NCBI RefSeq assembly: GCF_009856445.1
Contig: NZ_WMFA01000001.1
Location: 186,001-250,000 of the forward strand
DNA length: 64,000 nucleotides
Reading direction: 5' to 3'
Source of the DNA: Halobacillus litoralis
Lineage (GTDB): Bacteria > Bacillota > Bacilli > Bacillales > Halobacillaceae
A program made the position numbers and the translations under genes. Positions 9,724 to 20,490 of the stretch are shown here, one piece after another. The notes under the pieces are model-generated. The model was not told the origin of the DNA. It did not search any database and saw only the letters and a program-made list of their open reading frames with translations. Positions within the stretch are counted from its first letter, which is position 1; each line of letters starts with the position of its first letter.

Positions 9724-9764
9724 ATGCAAGCGCTTACTTATAAACGTTGTTATAAAAGTAAGCG
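9724..9764 (+). promoter_or_regulatory. cre-like site within an inverted repeat upstream of glgB
   Basis: ATGCAAGCGCTTACTT (9724-9739) fits the CcpA cre consensus WTGNNARCGNWWWCAW with one mismatch. The same bases form the left arm of an inverted repeat whose right arm, TTATAAAAGTAAGCG, ends at 9764 with a two-base bulge. It lies about 215 bases before glgB. The 734-bp gap from 9219 to 9952 otherwise shows only AT-rich promoter-like sequence. Confidence 0.45.
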
Positions 9765-9952
9765 GAAATAATGAAGATGTATAAAAATTCGTCACGATTC
9801 GACAAAACTTTTCAGAAAATTTTTATTAATAGCAATTGTAAAAGAGGTTTCCTGATTTTATGATGAATATAGGCAAAAACAAAACACGTAAATTTTTTGC
9901 ATTGTTCATCAACAGAAACTAAAAATCTACTAATTTAAAGAGGAGTGATGGT

Positions 9953-11872
9953 GTGGTCCAAGATACAACTCTAGAGCATGATATCTATTTATTCCATGAA
10001 GGAAACCTCCGTTACAGTCACAGGCTGCTCGGTGCGCATCCGGATACGAGAAACGGAGAGAAAGGCATTCGTTTCACCGTCTGGGCTCCCCATGCGGTTC
10101 AGATGAGTGTCGTCGGGATGTTCAACGATTGGGACGGCCGGAAGAATCCGATGGAAAAAATCAATGATAACGGAATTTGGATCGCCTTCATTCCGGGTCT
10201 TGAAAAAGGCACGATATATAAGTATGAAATATTAACGGCTCACGGGCATCTTCAGCTGAAAGCGGATCCATATGCAATCTCCAGTGAACTTCGACCTGAT
10301 ACGGCATCTGTCGTCTACCCCTTGGACAATTACTCCTGGAGCGATGGCGAATGGATGAAACAGAGAAAAGCGAAGAACCCCTATGAATCTCCGATGTCCA
10401 TCTACGAGCTTCATCTAGGTTCATGGAAAAACATCGAACCTGAGGTCTTCTACAATTACAGGGATTACGCTGAGATGGTGATTCCCTACGTCAAAGATTT
10501 AGGATACACCCATATTGAACTCCTTCCACTAACGGAGCATCCCTTTGATCGTTCATGGGGCTATCAGGCGACCGGGTACTTTTCTGTCACCTCCCGCTAT
10601 GGAACCCCGGATGACTTTAAATATTTTGTCGACCAGTGTCATAAATATGGGATCGGTGTCATATTGGATTGGGTGCCTGGTCATTTTTGTAAGGACGCCC
10701 ACGGGTTACGCCGTTTTGATGGAGAAGCTCTCTATGAATATGCAAACCCTAGTAAAGCGGAGAAAACGCAGTGGGGTACGCTTACGTTCGATTTTGCTAG
10801 AAACGAAGTTCAGAGCTTCCTGATTTCGAACGCGATCTACTGGCTGAAAGAATACCATCTCGATGGCCTGCGGGTCGATGCCGTGGCTAGCATGCTTTAT
10901 TTGGACTTCGGCAAGGAAGATGGCGAATGGGAACTGAATGAGTACGGCGGCCGTGAAAACTTGGAAGCCGTATCGTTTATTAAAAAAATGAACGAAGCCA
11001 TTTTTGAGGAAACTCCAGATGTATTGATGATGGCCGAAGAGTCCACATCATGGCCACTCGTTAGTGCACCCACCTATATCGGGGGGCTTGGCTTCAATTA
11101 TAAATGGAACATGGGTTGGATGAATGACATGCTCAAGTATATGGAAATGGATCCTATTCATAGGAAATACCACCATAACTTGATTACTTTCTCTTTGTTC
11201 TATGCTTTTTCCGAGAATTTTGTATTACCGATTTCTCATGATGAAGTCGTTCATGGTAAGAAATCGTTGTTAAATAAAATGCCGGGTGATTACTGGCAGA
11301 AATTTGCGAACCTGCGGGCTTTTCTCGCCTACATGTATGCCCACCCAGGGAAGAAACTCATGTTCATGGGAGGTGAATTCGGACAGTTCGATGAGTGGAA
11401 AGATTTAGAGGATTTGGATTGGGAGCTGTTGGATTATGATTCCCACGCCTCCATATTGGATTATACGAAACAGTTGCACCAATTGTATCAGGATATGCCA
11501 GCCTTATGGGAACTCGACCATAAGGAAGAGGGCTTCATGTGGATCGATGCCAACAACTATGAGCAGAGCATCATCTCATTTGTCCGCAACAGCCGTACAT
11601 CGAATGACCAACTAGTGGTCGTCTGCAACTTTACTCCAGAAGTCTATCATGATTATAGAGTAGGAGTACCGAAACACGGCTCATACAAAGAGATCTTCTC
11701 GAGCGATGCGGAACATTTCGGAGGTTCTGGGCAGACGAACGGCCTGCCTTTAGACAGCGTACCTTCCCCATGGCAAGGACAGGATCAGCATATTACCATG
11801 ACGATTCCCCCGCTCGGTGTGAGCTTCTTGAAAAGAACTTCAGTATCCAAGGAGGAAAATCATGAAAAATAA
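9953..11872 (+). CDS. glgB: 1,4-alpha-glucan branching enzyme
   Basis: GlgB cuts alpha-1,4 chains and rejoins them as alpha-1,6 branches in glycogen. The 639-residue protein has an N-terminal CBM48-like module ([20 protein letters not shown], about 38-57) and a GH13 barrel. The catalytic nucleophile is Asp309 in DGLRVDAV, the acid/base is Glu362 in MMAEES, and Asp430 in [12 protein letters not shown] is the third acidic residue. An all-beta C-terminal domain follows. The GTG start at 9953 has AGAGGAG about seven bases upstream. It opens the glycogen operon and overlaps glgC by 11 bases. The cytosolic pathway is ADP-glucose, then linear glucan, then branched glycogen. Confidence 0.95.
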   Translation: MVQDTTLEHDIYLFHEGNLRYSHRLLGAHPDTRNGEKGIRFTVWAPHAVQMSVVGMFNDWDGRKNPMEKINDNGIWIAFIPGLEKGTIYKYEILTAHGHLQLKADPYAISSELRPDTASVVYPLDNYSWSDGEWMKQRKAKNPYESPMSIYELHLGSWKNIEPEVFYNYRDYAEMVIPYVKDLGYTHIELLPLTEHPFDRSWGYQATGYFSVTSRYGTPDDFKYFVDQCHKYGIGVILDWVPGHFCKDAHGLRRFDGEALYEYANPSKAEKTQWGTLTFDFARNEVQSFLISNAIYWLKEYHLDGLRVDAVASMLYLDFGKEDGEWELNEYGGRENLEAVSFIKKMNEAIFEETPDVLMMAEESTSWPLVSAPTYIGGLGFNYKWNMGWMNDMLKYMEMDPIHRKYHHNLITFSLFYAFSENFVLPISHDEVVHGKKSLLNKMPGDYWQKFANLRAFLAYMYAHPGKKLMFMGGEFGQFDEWKDLEDLDWELLDYDSHASILDYTKQLHQLYQDMPALWELDHKEEGFMWIDANNYEQSIISFVRNSRTSNDQLVVVCNFTPEVYHDYRVGVPKHGSYKEIFSSDAEHFGGSGQTNGLPLDSVPSPWQGQDQHITMTIPPLGVSFLKRTSVSKEENHEK

Positions 11873-13022
11873 AGAGTGTGTAGCAATGCTTCTGGCTGGC
11901 GGCCAAGGAACCAGACTGAAGTCATTAACCAAACAAATTGCAAAGCCTGCTGTTTACTTTGGCGGAAAATATAGAATCATCGACTTTCCATTAAGCAATT
12001 GTACGAATTCAGGAATCGACACAGTCGGTGTCCTTACCCAGTATGAGCCCTTAATTTTGAATGACTATATTGGCATTGGGGACACCTGGGATCTTGACCG
12101 AAAATACGGTGGTGTTTCCGTTCTGCCCCCATTCATGCAGGCAGAAGGAGGCGGCTGGTACACAGGTACAGCCAACGCTATTTACCGTAACTTGAAGTTT
12201 TTGAATCAATATGAACCAGAACACGTTCTTGTGCTGTCCGGAGACCACATTTATAAGATGGATTACGGCGCAATGCTTGATTATCATAAAGGATCCGGCG
12301 CTGATGCAACCATTTCAGTTATCGAAGTACCGTGGGAAGATGCGAACCGTTTTGGCATTATGAACACGGATGGAGATGGAAGAATTACTGAGTTTGATGA
12401 AAAACCTGCGAATCCGAAGAGTAATCTGGCGTCTATGGGTGTCTACATTTTCCGTTGGGATGTGTTGAAACAGTACCTGATTGAAGATGCAGAAAAAGAA
12501 AATTCCTCCCATGACTTTGGGAAAGACATCATTCCCGCTCTTCTTTACGATTATAAAAAGTTAATGGCTTACACATTCGAAGGTTACTGGAAGGATGTCG
12601 GTACGATTGACAGCCTTTGGGAAGCGAACATGGATCTTCTGAAGAGGGAGCCTGAACTGGATTTGAACGATTCAAAGTGGCGCATTTACTCGAAGAACCC
12701 GAATCAGCCGCCCCAATATATCGCGCCGACGGCTCATGTGAGAAATGCATTGATCAATGAAGGCTGCCGCATTAAGGGATCTGTAGATACATCGATCATT
12801 TTCTATGGTGTTCACGTGGATGAATCTTCGGTCGTCAAAGACAGTGTCATCATGCCTGATGTGAAAATCGGTAAAAATGTGAAGATTCACAGGGCCATCA
12901 TTTCAAAAGGAAGCGTCATTGAGGATGGGGCAGTCATCGGCGACCCGTCACCAGAAAGTGAAATTACACTCGTGGCAGATGAAGGCAGTGTCCTTGCCAC
13001 AAGTTATGCTACCAATAGTTAA
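11862..13022 (+). CDS. glgC: Glucose-1-phosphate adenylyltransferase, catalytic subunit
   Basis: GlgC makes ADP-glucose from glucose 1-phosphate and ATP, the committed step of glycogen synthesis. The protein (386 residues) begins with a nucleotidyltransferase domain carrying [28 protein letters not shown] and EFDEKPANP follow at expected places. The C-terminal left-handed beta-helix is seen as hexapeptide-like repeats ([20 protein letters not shown]). The start ATG is preceded by AAGGAGGA and lies inside the end of glgB. In Bacillus GlgC works together with GlgD, encoded 12 bases downstream. Confidence 0.95.
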   Translation: MKNKECVAMLLAGGQGTRLKSLTKQIAKPAVYFGGKYRIIDFPLSNCTNSGIDTVGVLTQYEPLILNDYIGIGDTWDLDRKYGGVSVLPPFMQAEGGGWYTGTANAIYRNLKFLNQYEPEHVLVLSGDHIYKMDYGAMLDYHKGSGADATISVIEVPWEDANRFGIMNTDGDGRITEFDEKPANPKSNLASMGVYIFRWDVLKQYLIEDAEKENSSHDFGKDIIPALLYDYKKLMAYTFEGYWKDVGTIDSLWEANMDLLKREPELDLNDSKWRIYSKNPNQPPQYIAPTAHVRNALINEGCRIKGSVDTSIIFYGVHVDESSVVKDSVIMPDVKIGKNVKIHRAIISKGSVIEDGAVIGDPSPESEITLVADEGSVLATSYATNS

Positions 13023-13034
13023 AGGGAGGATTTT

Positions 13035-14141
13035 ATGGATCGTATAGCAGGAATCATAAACTTAGATCACGAACAAGACATGTTGGATGAGTTGACCTAT
13101 TTCCGTTGTGGCGCCGCCGTACCATTTGCGGGACGTTACCGGATGATCGACTTTGCCATTTCAAATATGACGAATTCCCGAATTGAATCCGTAGCCGTAT
13201 TCGCGCGCAGAAAATACCGCTCCCTCATGGATCATTTGGAGCAAGGGAAAGCGTGGGACTTGGATCGCAAGCGTGGCGGGCTGTTCATCCTTCCTCCAGA
13301 CTGGAATGATCCAACAGACATTTCACGTGGCGATTTGCAGCATTTCCACAACAATATCGATTTCATCAATCGAACGTTAGCCAACTATATTGTTGTCTCA
13401 GGTTCACAGCATATCTGCAACATCAATTATCAGGATGTGCTGCAAGAACATAAAAGTTCTGGTGCAGATGTTACGGTTATCTACAAAAAAGTGGATGAAC
13501 TTTATCCCGAGCACCAACGAGCTCACAAGCTTGACGTTGATGAAGAAAACCGGGTGACAGCGATCCACAATGATCATAGCAATAAGAATGTGTACATGGA
13601 TATGTACATCATTGAGAAAGATCTCTTATACACCCTAATCGAAAAATGTATCGCCCACGGCTGCTCCCACTTTTTCTTAGACGGGATTAAGTCGAAATTG
13701 CCTGAAATCAACATTCATGCTTATGAATACCATGGTGGTCATGCCCTGGTGAACTCTGTTGAAAGCTACTACCGCAACAGTGCGAAGCTGTTGAATCCCG
13801 AAGATCATGATGAGTTGTTCAAAGATGATGCTCCCGTCTTCACTAAAATTAAAAATGAAGCACCTTCCAACTATACCGTTACTTCCAACGTTTCCAATAC
13901 GATGGTCGCAAATGGATGTGTCATTGAAGGTCATGTCGAAGACAGCATTCTCTTCCGTGGTGTGAAAGTCGCTGAAGGAGCCGTCATCAAAAACTCAATC
14001 ATTATGCAACGTTGTGAAATTGATAGCAATGCCGTTTTAGAAAACGTCATTCTCGATAAAGATTGCAGCATTTCAAACGGAAAGACATTAATCGGTGCGC
14101 CAGAGAAGCCGTATGTCGTAGCAAAAAGAAGAACAATGTAA
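13035..14141 (+). CDS. glgD: Glucose-1-phosphate adenylyltransferase, GlgD subunit
   Basis: The 368-residue protein is a paralogue of GlgC with the same two-domain plan and a C-terminal beta-helix (HVEDSILFRGVKVAEGAVIK). The N-terminal glycine-rich nucleotide loop of GlgC (GGQGTRL) is absent: here the protein begins MDRIAGIINLDHEQDML, as expected for GlgD, which has low activity alone and stimulates GlgC in the GlgCD complex. A ribosome site (AAAGGGAGGA) precedes the ATG. A hairpin with a short T tract follows the gene inside the operon. Confidence 0.93.
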   Translation: MDRIAGIINLDHEQDMLDELTYFRCGAAVPFAGRYRMIDFAISNMTNSRIESVAVFARRKYRSLMDHLEQGKAWDLDRKRGGLFILPPDWNDPTDISRGDLQHFHNNIDFINRTLANYIVVSGSQHICNINYQDVLQEHKSSGADVTVIYKKVDELYPEHQRAHKLDVDEENRVTAIHNDHSNKNVYMDMYIIEKDLLYTLIEKCIAHGCSHFFLDGIKSKLPEINIHAYEYHGGHALVNSVESYYRNSAKLLNPEDHDELFKDDAPVFTKIKNEAPSNYTVTSNVSNTMVANGCVIEGHVEDSILFRGVKVAEGAVIKNSIIMQRCEIDSNAVLENVILDKDCSISNGKTLIGAPEKPYVVAKRRTM

Positions 14142-14150
14142 TACCCCGTG

Positions 14151-14189
14151 AAGGGACTGTCCGGATTTCATCACTCTGACAGTCCTTTT
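14151..14189 (+). terminator. Hairpin between glgD and glgA (terminator or attenuator)
   Basis: AAGGGACTGTC and GACAGTCCTTTT make an 11-bp stem with a 16-base loop in the 119-bp gap between glgD and glgA. The tail is only partly T. It may lower transcription into glgA or stabilise the upstream message. Confidence 0.5.
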
Positions 14190-14260
14190 CATGTAATCAG
14201 CTCATTCGTGATGTTTTGAACATGTTTTTGAACGTATAAAATTAAAGGAGTGGGTAAAAC

Positions 14261-15691
14261 GTGAATGTTTTGATGATTGGTTCTGAGTGTACCCCTTTTA
14301 TTAAAACAGGTGGTCTGGCTGATGTTTTAGGTTCTCTACCTCATGCCTTAAAAAATCAGGGCGCGGATGTCAGGGTCGTCCTGCCGAAATATGAAAACAT
14401 GGATGATCACTGGAAAGAACAGCTGGAACATCTGGGTGAAATGAATGTACAGCTTGGCTGGCGCAGTCAATATGCTGGAATCGAATATATCAAATATGAA
14501 GGCATTCCTGTCTATTTCATAGATAACGAGTATTATTTCAAGCGTTCTAATCTATACGGATATGATGATGAAGCGGAGCGATTCGTATTCTTCAATCGTG
14601 CCGTGATGGATTGGGTCTGTGAGATGGACTGGACGCCTGATGTTTTACATTGCCACGACTGGCAGACAGGGTTGATTCCGGTTTACTTACATACCCACTA
14701 TAAGGAAGTTGAAAAACTTCAAGGTATGAAAACCGTTTTTACTATCCATAATTTGAAGTATCAAGGCGTATTTGCCCAATCCGTGCTTCATGATTTGATG
14801 GACTTTGATGAGAATATGATGACAGAAGATGCGTTTGAATTTTTCGGGGACATCAATTTCATGAAAGGGGCCTTGAATTACGCGGACTTCATTACAACGG
14901 TCAGTGAAACTTACGCAAAAGAGATTCAAACGCCTTATTATGGGGAAAACCTAGATGGAGTGTTACGAAAACGTACTGATGAATTGATCGGGATCGTCAA
15001 CGGCATCGATGATCAAAACTATAACCCTATGAAAGATGATGCCCTGGCGTTTCCTTATCGCAGTTCTTTAATCAAGAAAGCCCAAAACAAAATGTGGCTG
15101 CAGGCGGAGCTTGGTTTGCCAGTCAGAAAAGATGTTCCAATGATTGGCATCGTTTCCAGGCTGGTGGAGCAAAAAGGATTCGATTTGATCGGTCGGGTCA
15201 TCGATGAGTTATTACATGATGATGACGTTCAGATCGTCTTACTTGGTACAGGAGAATACCAATATGAACAAATGCTCCAGTGGGCCCAGCACCGACACCC
15301 AGAAAAGATGTCTACGAATATTCGTTTTTCAGAACCTTTTTCCAGACAGATTTATGCGGCGAGCGATCTATTTCTCATGCCGTCCCGTTTTGAACCATGT
15401 GGCATCGGCCAGTTGATAGCTTTACGATATTTGGCTGCTCCAATTGTAAGGGAAACGGGAGGACTCGCAGACACCGTTCAGCCATATAATGAAGAGACGG
15501 GAGAAGGGAACGGATTTACGTTTACCAACTACAACGCCCATGACATGCTGTACACCATTCGCAGAGCTCTGGAATTCTATCAGGAACCTGCTGCTTGGCA
15601 GAATCTTGTGAAGAACATTTGCAAGAGTAAGTTCACATGGAAAAACTCTGCTGATCAATATATGGATCTTTATCAATCCATGTTTCGTTAG
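14261..15691 (+). CDS. glgA: Glycogen synthase (ADP-glucose, GT5)
   Basis: GlgA moves glucose from ADP-glucose to the non-reducing end of glycogen. The 476-residue GT-B enzyme has the ADP-glucose binding KTGGL motif at the N-terminus (FIKTGGLADVLGSLP), a central VNGIDDQNYNP segment, and the C-terminal MPSRFEPCGIGQL loop with the catalytic glutamate. The GTG start at 14261 is eight bases after AAAGGAG. It follows glgBCD after a 119-bp gap with a hairpin, and glgP starts 23 bases after its stop. Confidence 0.95.
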   Translation: MNVLMIGSECTPFIKTGGLADVLGSLPHALKNQGADVRVVLPKYENMDDHWKEQLEHLGEMNVQLGWRSQYAGIEYIKYEGIPVYFIDNEYYFKRSNLYGYDDEAERFVFFNRAVMDWVCEMDWTPDVLHCHDWQTGLIPVYLHTHYKEVEKLQGMKTVFTIHNLKYQGVFAQSVLHDLMDFDENMMTEDAFEFFGDINFMKGALNYADFITTVSETYAKEIQTPYYGENLDGVLRKRTDELIGIVNGIDDQNYNPMKDDALAFPYRSSLIKKAQNKMWLQAELGLPVRKDVPMIGIVSRLVEQKGFDLIGRVIDELLHDDDVQIVLLGTGEYQYEQMLQWAQHRHPEKMSTNIRFSEPFSRQIYAASDLFLMPSRFEPCGIGQLIALRYLAAPIVRETGGLADTVQPYNEETGEGNGFTFTNYNAHDMLYTIRRALEFYQEPAAWQNLVKNICKSKFTWKNSADQYMDLYQSMFR

Positions 15692-15714
15692 CAGGGGTGA
15701 TAGGAGGAACCTTC

Positions 15715-18159
15715 ATGGTGATGTTCAGTGACAAAGAAGAATTCAAGTCAGAGTTCAAAGCACAGTTGGAGAGTAAGTTTGGTAAGACCATAGACACAGC
15801 ATCCGAATTCGATACGTACCGGGCGCTTGGGGCGTTGATCCGTGAGAAAATCAATAAAGATTGGTTGAAGACGAACCGGGAGTACAAAACAAATAAAACC
15901 AAGCAGGTGTATTACTTTTCCATGGAATTTCTAATGGGACGTCTGCTCGGCAATAATTTATTGAATTTAGACGTACTTTCGCTTGTTGAAGAAGGATTAG
16001 CGGATCTCGGGCTGTCTTTATCGGAACTCGAAAAAAAGGAAAGTGATGCTGGTCTTGGTAATGGCGGCTTAGGACGATTAGCTGCTTGTTTTCTCGATTC
16101 CCTTGCTTCTTTAGAATTGGCTGGGCATGGCTATGGTCTCCGGTACCGATATGGAATGTTCGATCAGCATATCATTGATGGAAAACAGGTGGAATTCCCG
16201 GATTATTGGCTTTCAAAAGAATTCATCTGGGAGGTCCGTCGACCGGAAGATGCGATTGAAGTTCGCTTTGGTGGAAATGTGTCATCGACAAGAGATAAAG
16301 ATGGAAAACTCCATTTCAAATATGAAAACTATGAACCCATCCAGGCCGTCCCTTACGATGTACCTGTTGTCGGTTACCATAACGATACGGTGAATACCTT
16401 AAGGCTCTGGTCCGCTGAACCCACGGTGGAGGATACGATGACAAAAGCGGAAAAGGAAGGGGTATTTGGGCACTTCCTAGATCATAAACGATCCCTCGAA
16501 TCCATCTCGGACTTCCTTTACCCCGATGACTCTACAGAGGAAGGAAAGAGCCTGCGTTTGAAGCAGGAATACTTCTTAGTGTCCTCTGGAGTGCAATCGG
16601 TTGTGCGATCGTTTGAAAGACTGGGACTTCCATGGTCCTCGTTCCCTGATAAGGTAGCGCTTCATATCAACGACACACACCCGGCGCTCGTTATTCCTGA
16701 ACTGATGAGGATCCTTATGGATGAAAAGGGGATTGGCTGGGAGGAAGCATGGGAGATTACACAGTCTTCTGTTTCCTATACGAATCACACAACATTAAGC
16801 GAGGCTCTCGAATCTTGGCCGGTGGGGCTCGTACGTTCATTGCTGCCTCGGATTTTCATGATTATCGATGAAATCAATGAAAGGTTTTGTCAGGGTTTAT
16901 GGAAAACCTATCCTGGAGAATTCGATCGAATCGCGGATTTAGCCATTGTGGCGGATGGCCAGGTGAAAATGGCCCATTTGAGCATTGTCGGGAGTCACAG
17001 TATCAATGGAGTCGCGAAACTCCACACGGATATACTGAAGGAACGTGAAATGAAGCGCTTTTATAACACATTTCCTGAGCGTTTTAATAATAAAACGAAT
17101 GGAATCACCCACCGTCGCTGGCTGATGCACGCAAACGGTCCGTTGAGCTCGGTCATCACGGAGGCTATTGGTGAGGAGTGGATGAAAGAGCCGAAGCAAC
17201 TGAGCCGCTTGCTTGACCATAAAGATGACCTGGCTTTTCTTGACAAGCTCCATGAAATCAAGCAGGAGAACAAAGTCAACTTCGCGAACTGGGTGAAAAA
17301 CACGCAAGGGATCACCGTCGATCCAAACTCCATCTTTGATGTTCATATCAAGCGACTGCACGGGTATAAACGTCAATTGCTCAATGCCCTTCATATTATG
17401 CATTTATATAATGAATTGAAATCAGATCCGACGCTTGATATTGTTCCGAGAACCTTCTTCTTCGGAGCAAAAGCAGCGCCAAGCTATCACTTTGCAAAGA
17501 AAGTAATTCAACTTATCAACCGCATCGCATCTGTGGTCAATAACGACCCTGATGTGAAGGATTATATAAAAGTCGTCTTCATACCAAACTACTCGGTTTC
17601 CATCGCAGAGAGAATTATACCAGCGAGCAATGTCAGTGAACAAATTTCAATGGCTACAAAGGAAGCTTCAGGCACAGGTAACATGAAGTTCATGATGAAC
17701 GGAGCATTGACCCTTGGCACCATGGATGGGGCGAATGTGGAAATTCATGATCTTGTCGGAGATGATAACATATACATTTTCGGTTTAACGTCTGATGAAG
17801 TGTGGGACTATTATCGAAACGGTTCCTATTCTTCACGAAACGTTTATGATAATGATGAGCGTGTCCGCCACATTATGGATGAACTCATTCATTACAGCCC
17901 GTTCTCCAAAGGAGAGACCGATTTTCAAGAGATCTATGATGCCTTATTAACTTATAACGATGAATACTTTGTGCTTAAGGATTTTGCCAGCTACGTATTA
18001 GCTCAGAAAAAGGTGAGTCAGGATTACCAACGCAAACGTCAGTGGAACTTAAAGAGTCTTGTCAATATCTCTCAATCCGGAGTTTTCTCAAGTGACCGGA
18101 CCATTCAGGAATATGCCCGCGATATATGGGACATTCAACGTGTGAAGGCGTTGAAGTGA
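15715..18159 (+). CDS. glgP: Glycogen phosphorylase
   Basis: GlgP splits glycogen with phosphate to release glucose 1-phosphate. The 814-residue protein shows the N-terminal motif GNGGLGRLAACFLDS, the active-site KRLHGYKRQLLN, and the pyridoxal phosphate lysine Lys658 in EASGTGNMKFMMNGAL. A GTG at 15697 is in frame, but GGAGG lies seven bases before the ATG at 15715, which is taken as the start. Length is normal for the bacterial family. Having synthesis and breakdown genes in one transcript is usual for Bacillus. Confidence 0.95.
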   Translation: MVMFSDKEEFKSEFKAQLESKFGKTIDTASEFDTYRALGALIREKINKDWLKTNREYKTNKTKQVYYFSMEFLMGRLLGNNLLNLDVLSLVEEGLADLGLSLSELEKKESDAGLGNGGLGRLAACFLDSLASLELAGHGYGLRYRYGMFDQHIIDGKQVEFPDYWLSKEFIWEVRRPEDAIEVRFGGNVSSTRDKDGKLHFKYENYEPIQAVPYDVPVVGYHNDTVNTLRLWSAEPTVEDTMTKAEKEGVFGHFLDHKRSLESISDFLYPDDSTEEGKSLRLKQEYFLVSSGVQSVVRSFERLGLPWSSFPDKVALHINDTHPALVIPELMRILMDEKGIGWEEAWEITQSSVSYTNHTTLSEALESWPVGLVRSLLPRIFMIIDEINERFCQGLWKTYPGEFDRIADLAIVADGQVKMAHLSIVGSHSINGVAKLHTDILKEREMKRFYNTFPERFNNKTNGITHRRWLMHANGPLSSVITEAIGEEWMKEPKQLSRLLDHKDDLAFLDKLHEIKQENKVNFANWVKNTQGITVDPNSIFDVHIKRLHGYKRQLLNALHIMHLYNELKSDPTLDIVPRTFFFGAKAAPSYHFAKKVIQLINRIASVVNNDPDVKDYIKVVFIPNYSVSIAERIIPASNVSEQISMATKEASGTGNMKFMMNGALTLGTMDGANVEIHDLVGDDNIYIFGLTSDEVWDYYRNGSYSSRNVYDNDERVRHIMDELIHYSPFSKGETDFQEIYDALLTYNDEYFVLKDFASYVLAQKKVSQDYQRKRQWNLKSLVNISQSGVFSSDRTIQEYARDIWDIQRVKALK

Positions 18160-18183
18160 GGTACTATTTAGGGGGACGGATGT

Positions 18184-20103
18184 GTGAGACAAAAGGATAT
18201 GTATCATAATAGTTTTGAAGAATCTTATCGAGAGCCTTTCGGTGCAGCGCCGAAGGGTTCTCCTGTTACGCTCAAAATCGACATCAATGACCGGTACAGG
18301 GTTTCCCACGTTATCCTTCACTACATCTTAGACCGTACAGACGATGAGAAGACGAAGGAGATGGACCTTTGCAGTCAGGAACATCAACAGGTATCTTATG
18401 AAGCTACCATCCGGATGCCTGAAAGGCCGCAGCTCATCTGGTATTTTTTCGAAATCATCCTAGAGGAACAGACCCTTTATTATGGACGGGAAAAAAGTTA
18501 TGAGAGCGGGGAGGGGAAGGTGTACGATCATATCCCTCCTTCGTGGCAGATTACGGTGTACGATCCTTCGTATAAGACCCCGGATTGGTGGAAAAACGCG
18601 ACGATGTATCAAATCTTCCCAGACCGGTTCTATACGGCGGGAGAGCTCGAAATGGAGAAAGCACCGGAGACGAGCCTCGTCCACGCCCATTGGGAAAACG
18701 ATCCGGTCTACATTCGAAATGAACGGGGAGAAGTCATTCGTTGGGACTTTTTCGGCGGAAACTTAAAAGGAATCACTGAAAAACTTGATTATATTGAAGG
18801 TTTAGGGGTATCGGTTATTTATTTGAATCCGATATTCGAAGCGGAAAGCAACCACCGCTATGATACAGGTGATTACCACAAAGTCGATCTTCTCCTTGGT
18901 ACGAAAGATGACTTGGAAACGTTGATCAAGGAAGCGGCTGATAGAGGTATTGAAATCATGCTGGACGGGGTTTTCAGTCATACTGGAAGCAACAGTATTT
19001 ATTTTAATCGAGAAGGTAAGTATGATTCTCTCGGCGCGTATCAATCTAAAAATTCCCCGTACTACAGCTGGTACACCTTCCACCATTATCCGGATGAATA
19101 TGATGCCTGGTGGGGCGTCGGAACGCTTCCGACATTGAATAAAGAAAATGAGGACTATCAGGATTTCCTCATCCATGATGAAGAGAGTGTCATTAAGACA
19201 TGGCAGCAATCAGGTATGAAAAACTGGCGCTTGGATGTAGCTGATGAACTGACTGATGATTTGATCAGCCAAATCTATAGTCAGTTGAAGAAGAAAGATG
19301 AATCGAGTGTCCTTCTTGGGGAAGTTTGGGAGGATGCTTCTAACAAAACAGCTTACGGAAAACGACGGGACTACTTCTTGGGTGGCGTTCTTGATTCCGT
19401 GATGAACTACCCCATGCGCCGATTGATGCTGGACTTCATGAAGGGTGAAATGGATGCATATACTGTCCATCGCCGACTCATGACGTTAAGCGAACATTAT
19501 CCGAAAGAGTATTTCTATGCCGTCATGAATATGCTTTCCAGTCACGATGTAGAGAGAATCCAAACGATGTTGGAAGACTATCTTCCAGATGATTTTAGTC
19601 AAGAGGAAGCAGAGAAACTCATCATCAAGCAAATCAAATCTCTCAGTCTATGGCTCTATGCTTTTCCGGGCGTGCCTTCTTTGTACTATGGAGATGAAGC
19701 GGGAGTGACGGGCGGAGCTGACCCTGATAACCGCAAACCATATCCTTGGGGTCGAGAGAATGGAGAACTGCTGGATTGGTATAAAAAAATCGGAGAGTGG
19801 AGGAAAGAGCATACCGCTCTCCGGACCGGTCATTGGAAGTCTTTCACCCTGGACAAAGATGTGATCGGTTTCGAACGCTGGACAGAAAACGGTGTGGACC
19901 ATTTTAATGAAAAAACAAGTGATGAGCGAATGCTTTATATATTCAACCGGAATACAAGAAAGAAAATAGAGATCAATTTGCCAATACAAAAAGGGAAGTG
20001 GCAGAGTCAGGAAAACAAAAAGCGGATTTTCAGTTCAAAGAACAATGTATTAACCATAGAACTCGAACCATGTGAAGCTATGTTATTACGTTTAATGAAA
20101 TAG
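18184..20103 (+). CDS. GH13 alpha-glucan hydrolase (neopullulanase/cyclomaltodextrinase-like)
   Basis: The 639-residue enzyme has an N-terminal beta-sandwich (about 1-125) like CBM34, then a GH13 barrel starting near PDWWKNATMYQIFPDRFY. GGNLKGITEKLDYIEGLGV marks the first barrel region; the catalytic residues are Asp351 (WRLDVADE), Glu380 (LLGEVWED) and Asp455 (SSHDVERI). It has no signal peptide, so it acts in the cytosol, probably trimming linear or branched maltodextrins from glycogen breakdown. It follows glgP by 24 bases and is likely part of the operon. The GTG at 18184 follows AGGGGGACGG. Neopullulanase, cyclomaltodextrinase and maltogenic amylase activities cannot be told apart here. 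Confidence 0.85.
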   Translation: MRQKDMYHNSFEESYREPFGAAPKGSPVTLKIDINDRYRVSHVILHYILDRTDDEKTKEMDLCSQEHQQVSYEATIRMPERPQLIWYFFEIILEEQTLYYGREKSYESGEGKVYDHIPPSWQITVYDPSYKTPDWWKNATMYQIFPDRFYTAGELEMEKAPETSLVHAHWENDPVYIRNERGEVIRWDFFGGNLKGITEKLDYIEGLGVSVIYLNPIFEAESNHRYDTGDYHKVDLLLGTKDDLETLIKEAADRGIEIMLDGVFSHTGSNSIYFNREGKYDSLGAYQSKNSPYYSWYTFHHYPDEYDAWWGVGTLPTLNKENEDYQDFLIHDEESVIKTWQQSGMKNWRLDVADELTDDLISQIYSQLKKKDESSVLLGEVWEDASNKTAYGKRRDYFLGGVLDSVMNYPMRRLMLDFMKGEMDAYTVHRRLMTLSEHYPKEYFYAVMNMLSSHDVERIQTMLEDYLPDDFSQEEAEKLIIKQIKSLSLWLYAFPGVPSLYYGDEAGVTGGADPDNRKPYPWGRENGELLDWYKKIGEWRKEHTALRTGHWKSFTLDKDVIGFERWTENGVDHFNEKTSDERMLYIFNRNTRKKIEINLPIQKGKWQSQENKKRIFSSKNNVLTIELEPCEAMLLRLMK

Positions 20104-20114
20104 GAGGGATACCG

Positions 20115-20489
20115 ATGGGTTTTTTAGATGGTCTGATGGGTAATGCCAGTCAGGTGGATGTCGATAAAATTGAAAGAGAGCTTGAGGGCATTCTTATTGA
20201 AGGGGAAAACGTTCAAAGCGGTTACAAAGTTCTGAGAGATTCATTCATTTTTACAGACCGCCGCTTACTGCTTATCGATAAGCAGGGCATGACAGGGAAG
20301 AAGGTCGAGTACCACTCCATTCCTTATAAAAGTATCACTCACTTCAGTGTTGAGACAGCAGGCAGCTTTGACCTCGATTCTGAATTGAAAATCTGGCTCT
20401 CTGGAACGAGTGAACCGATTGGGAAACTCTTCAAAAAAGACAGCCCAATTGAAGAAGTCCAGCAAACCCTCGCTACCTTCGTATTATAA
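20115..20489 (+). CDS. Bacterial PH-domain protein (bPH_1 type)
   Basis: This 124-residue protein has the pattern of bacterial pleckstrin-homology-like domains: GENVQSGYKVLRDSFIFTDR, then RRLLLIDKQGMTGKKVEY and IPYKSITHFSVETAGSFD. It has no signal peptide or membrane helix. The function of this family is unknown. It follows the GH13 gene by 11 bases with a clear AGGAGGG site and ends the glycogen operon, although a link with glycogen metabolism is not established. The parS sequence begins one base after its stop codon. Confidence 0.8.
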   Translation: MGFLDGLMGNASQVDVDKIERELEGILIEGENVQSGYKVLRDSFIFTDRRLLLIDKQGMTGKKVEYHSIPYKSITHFSVETAGSFDLDSELKIWLSGTSEPIGKLFKKDSPIEEVQQTLATFVL

Positions 20490-20490
20490 A

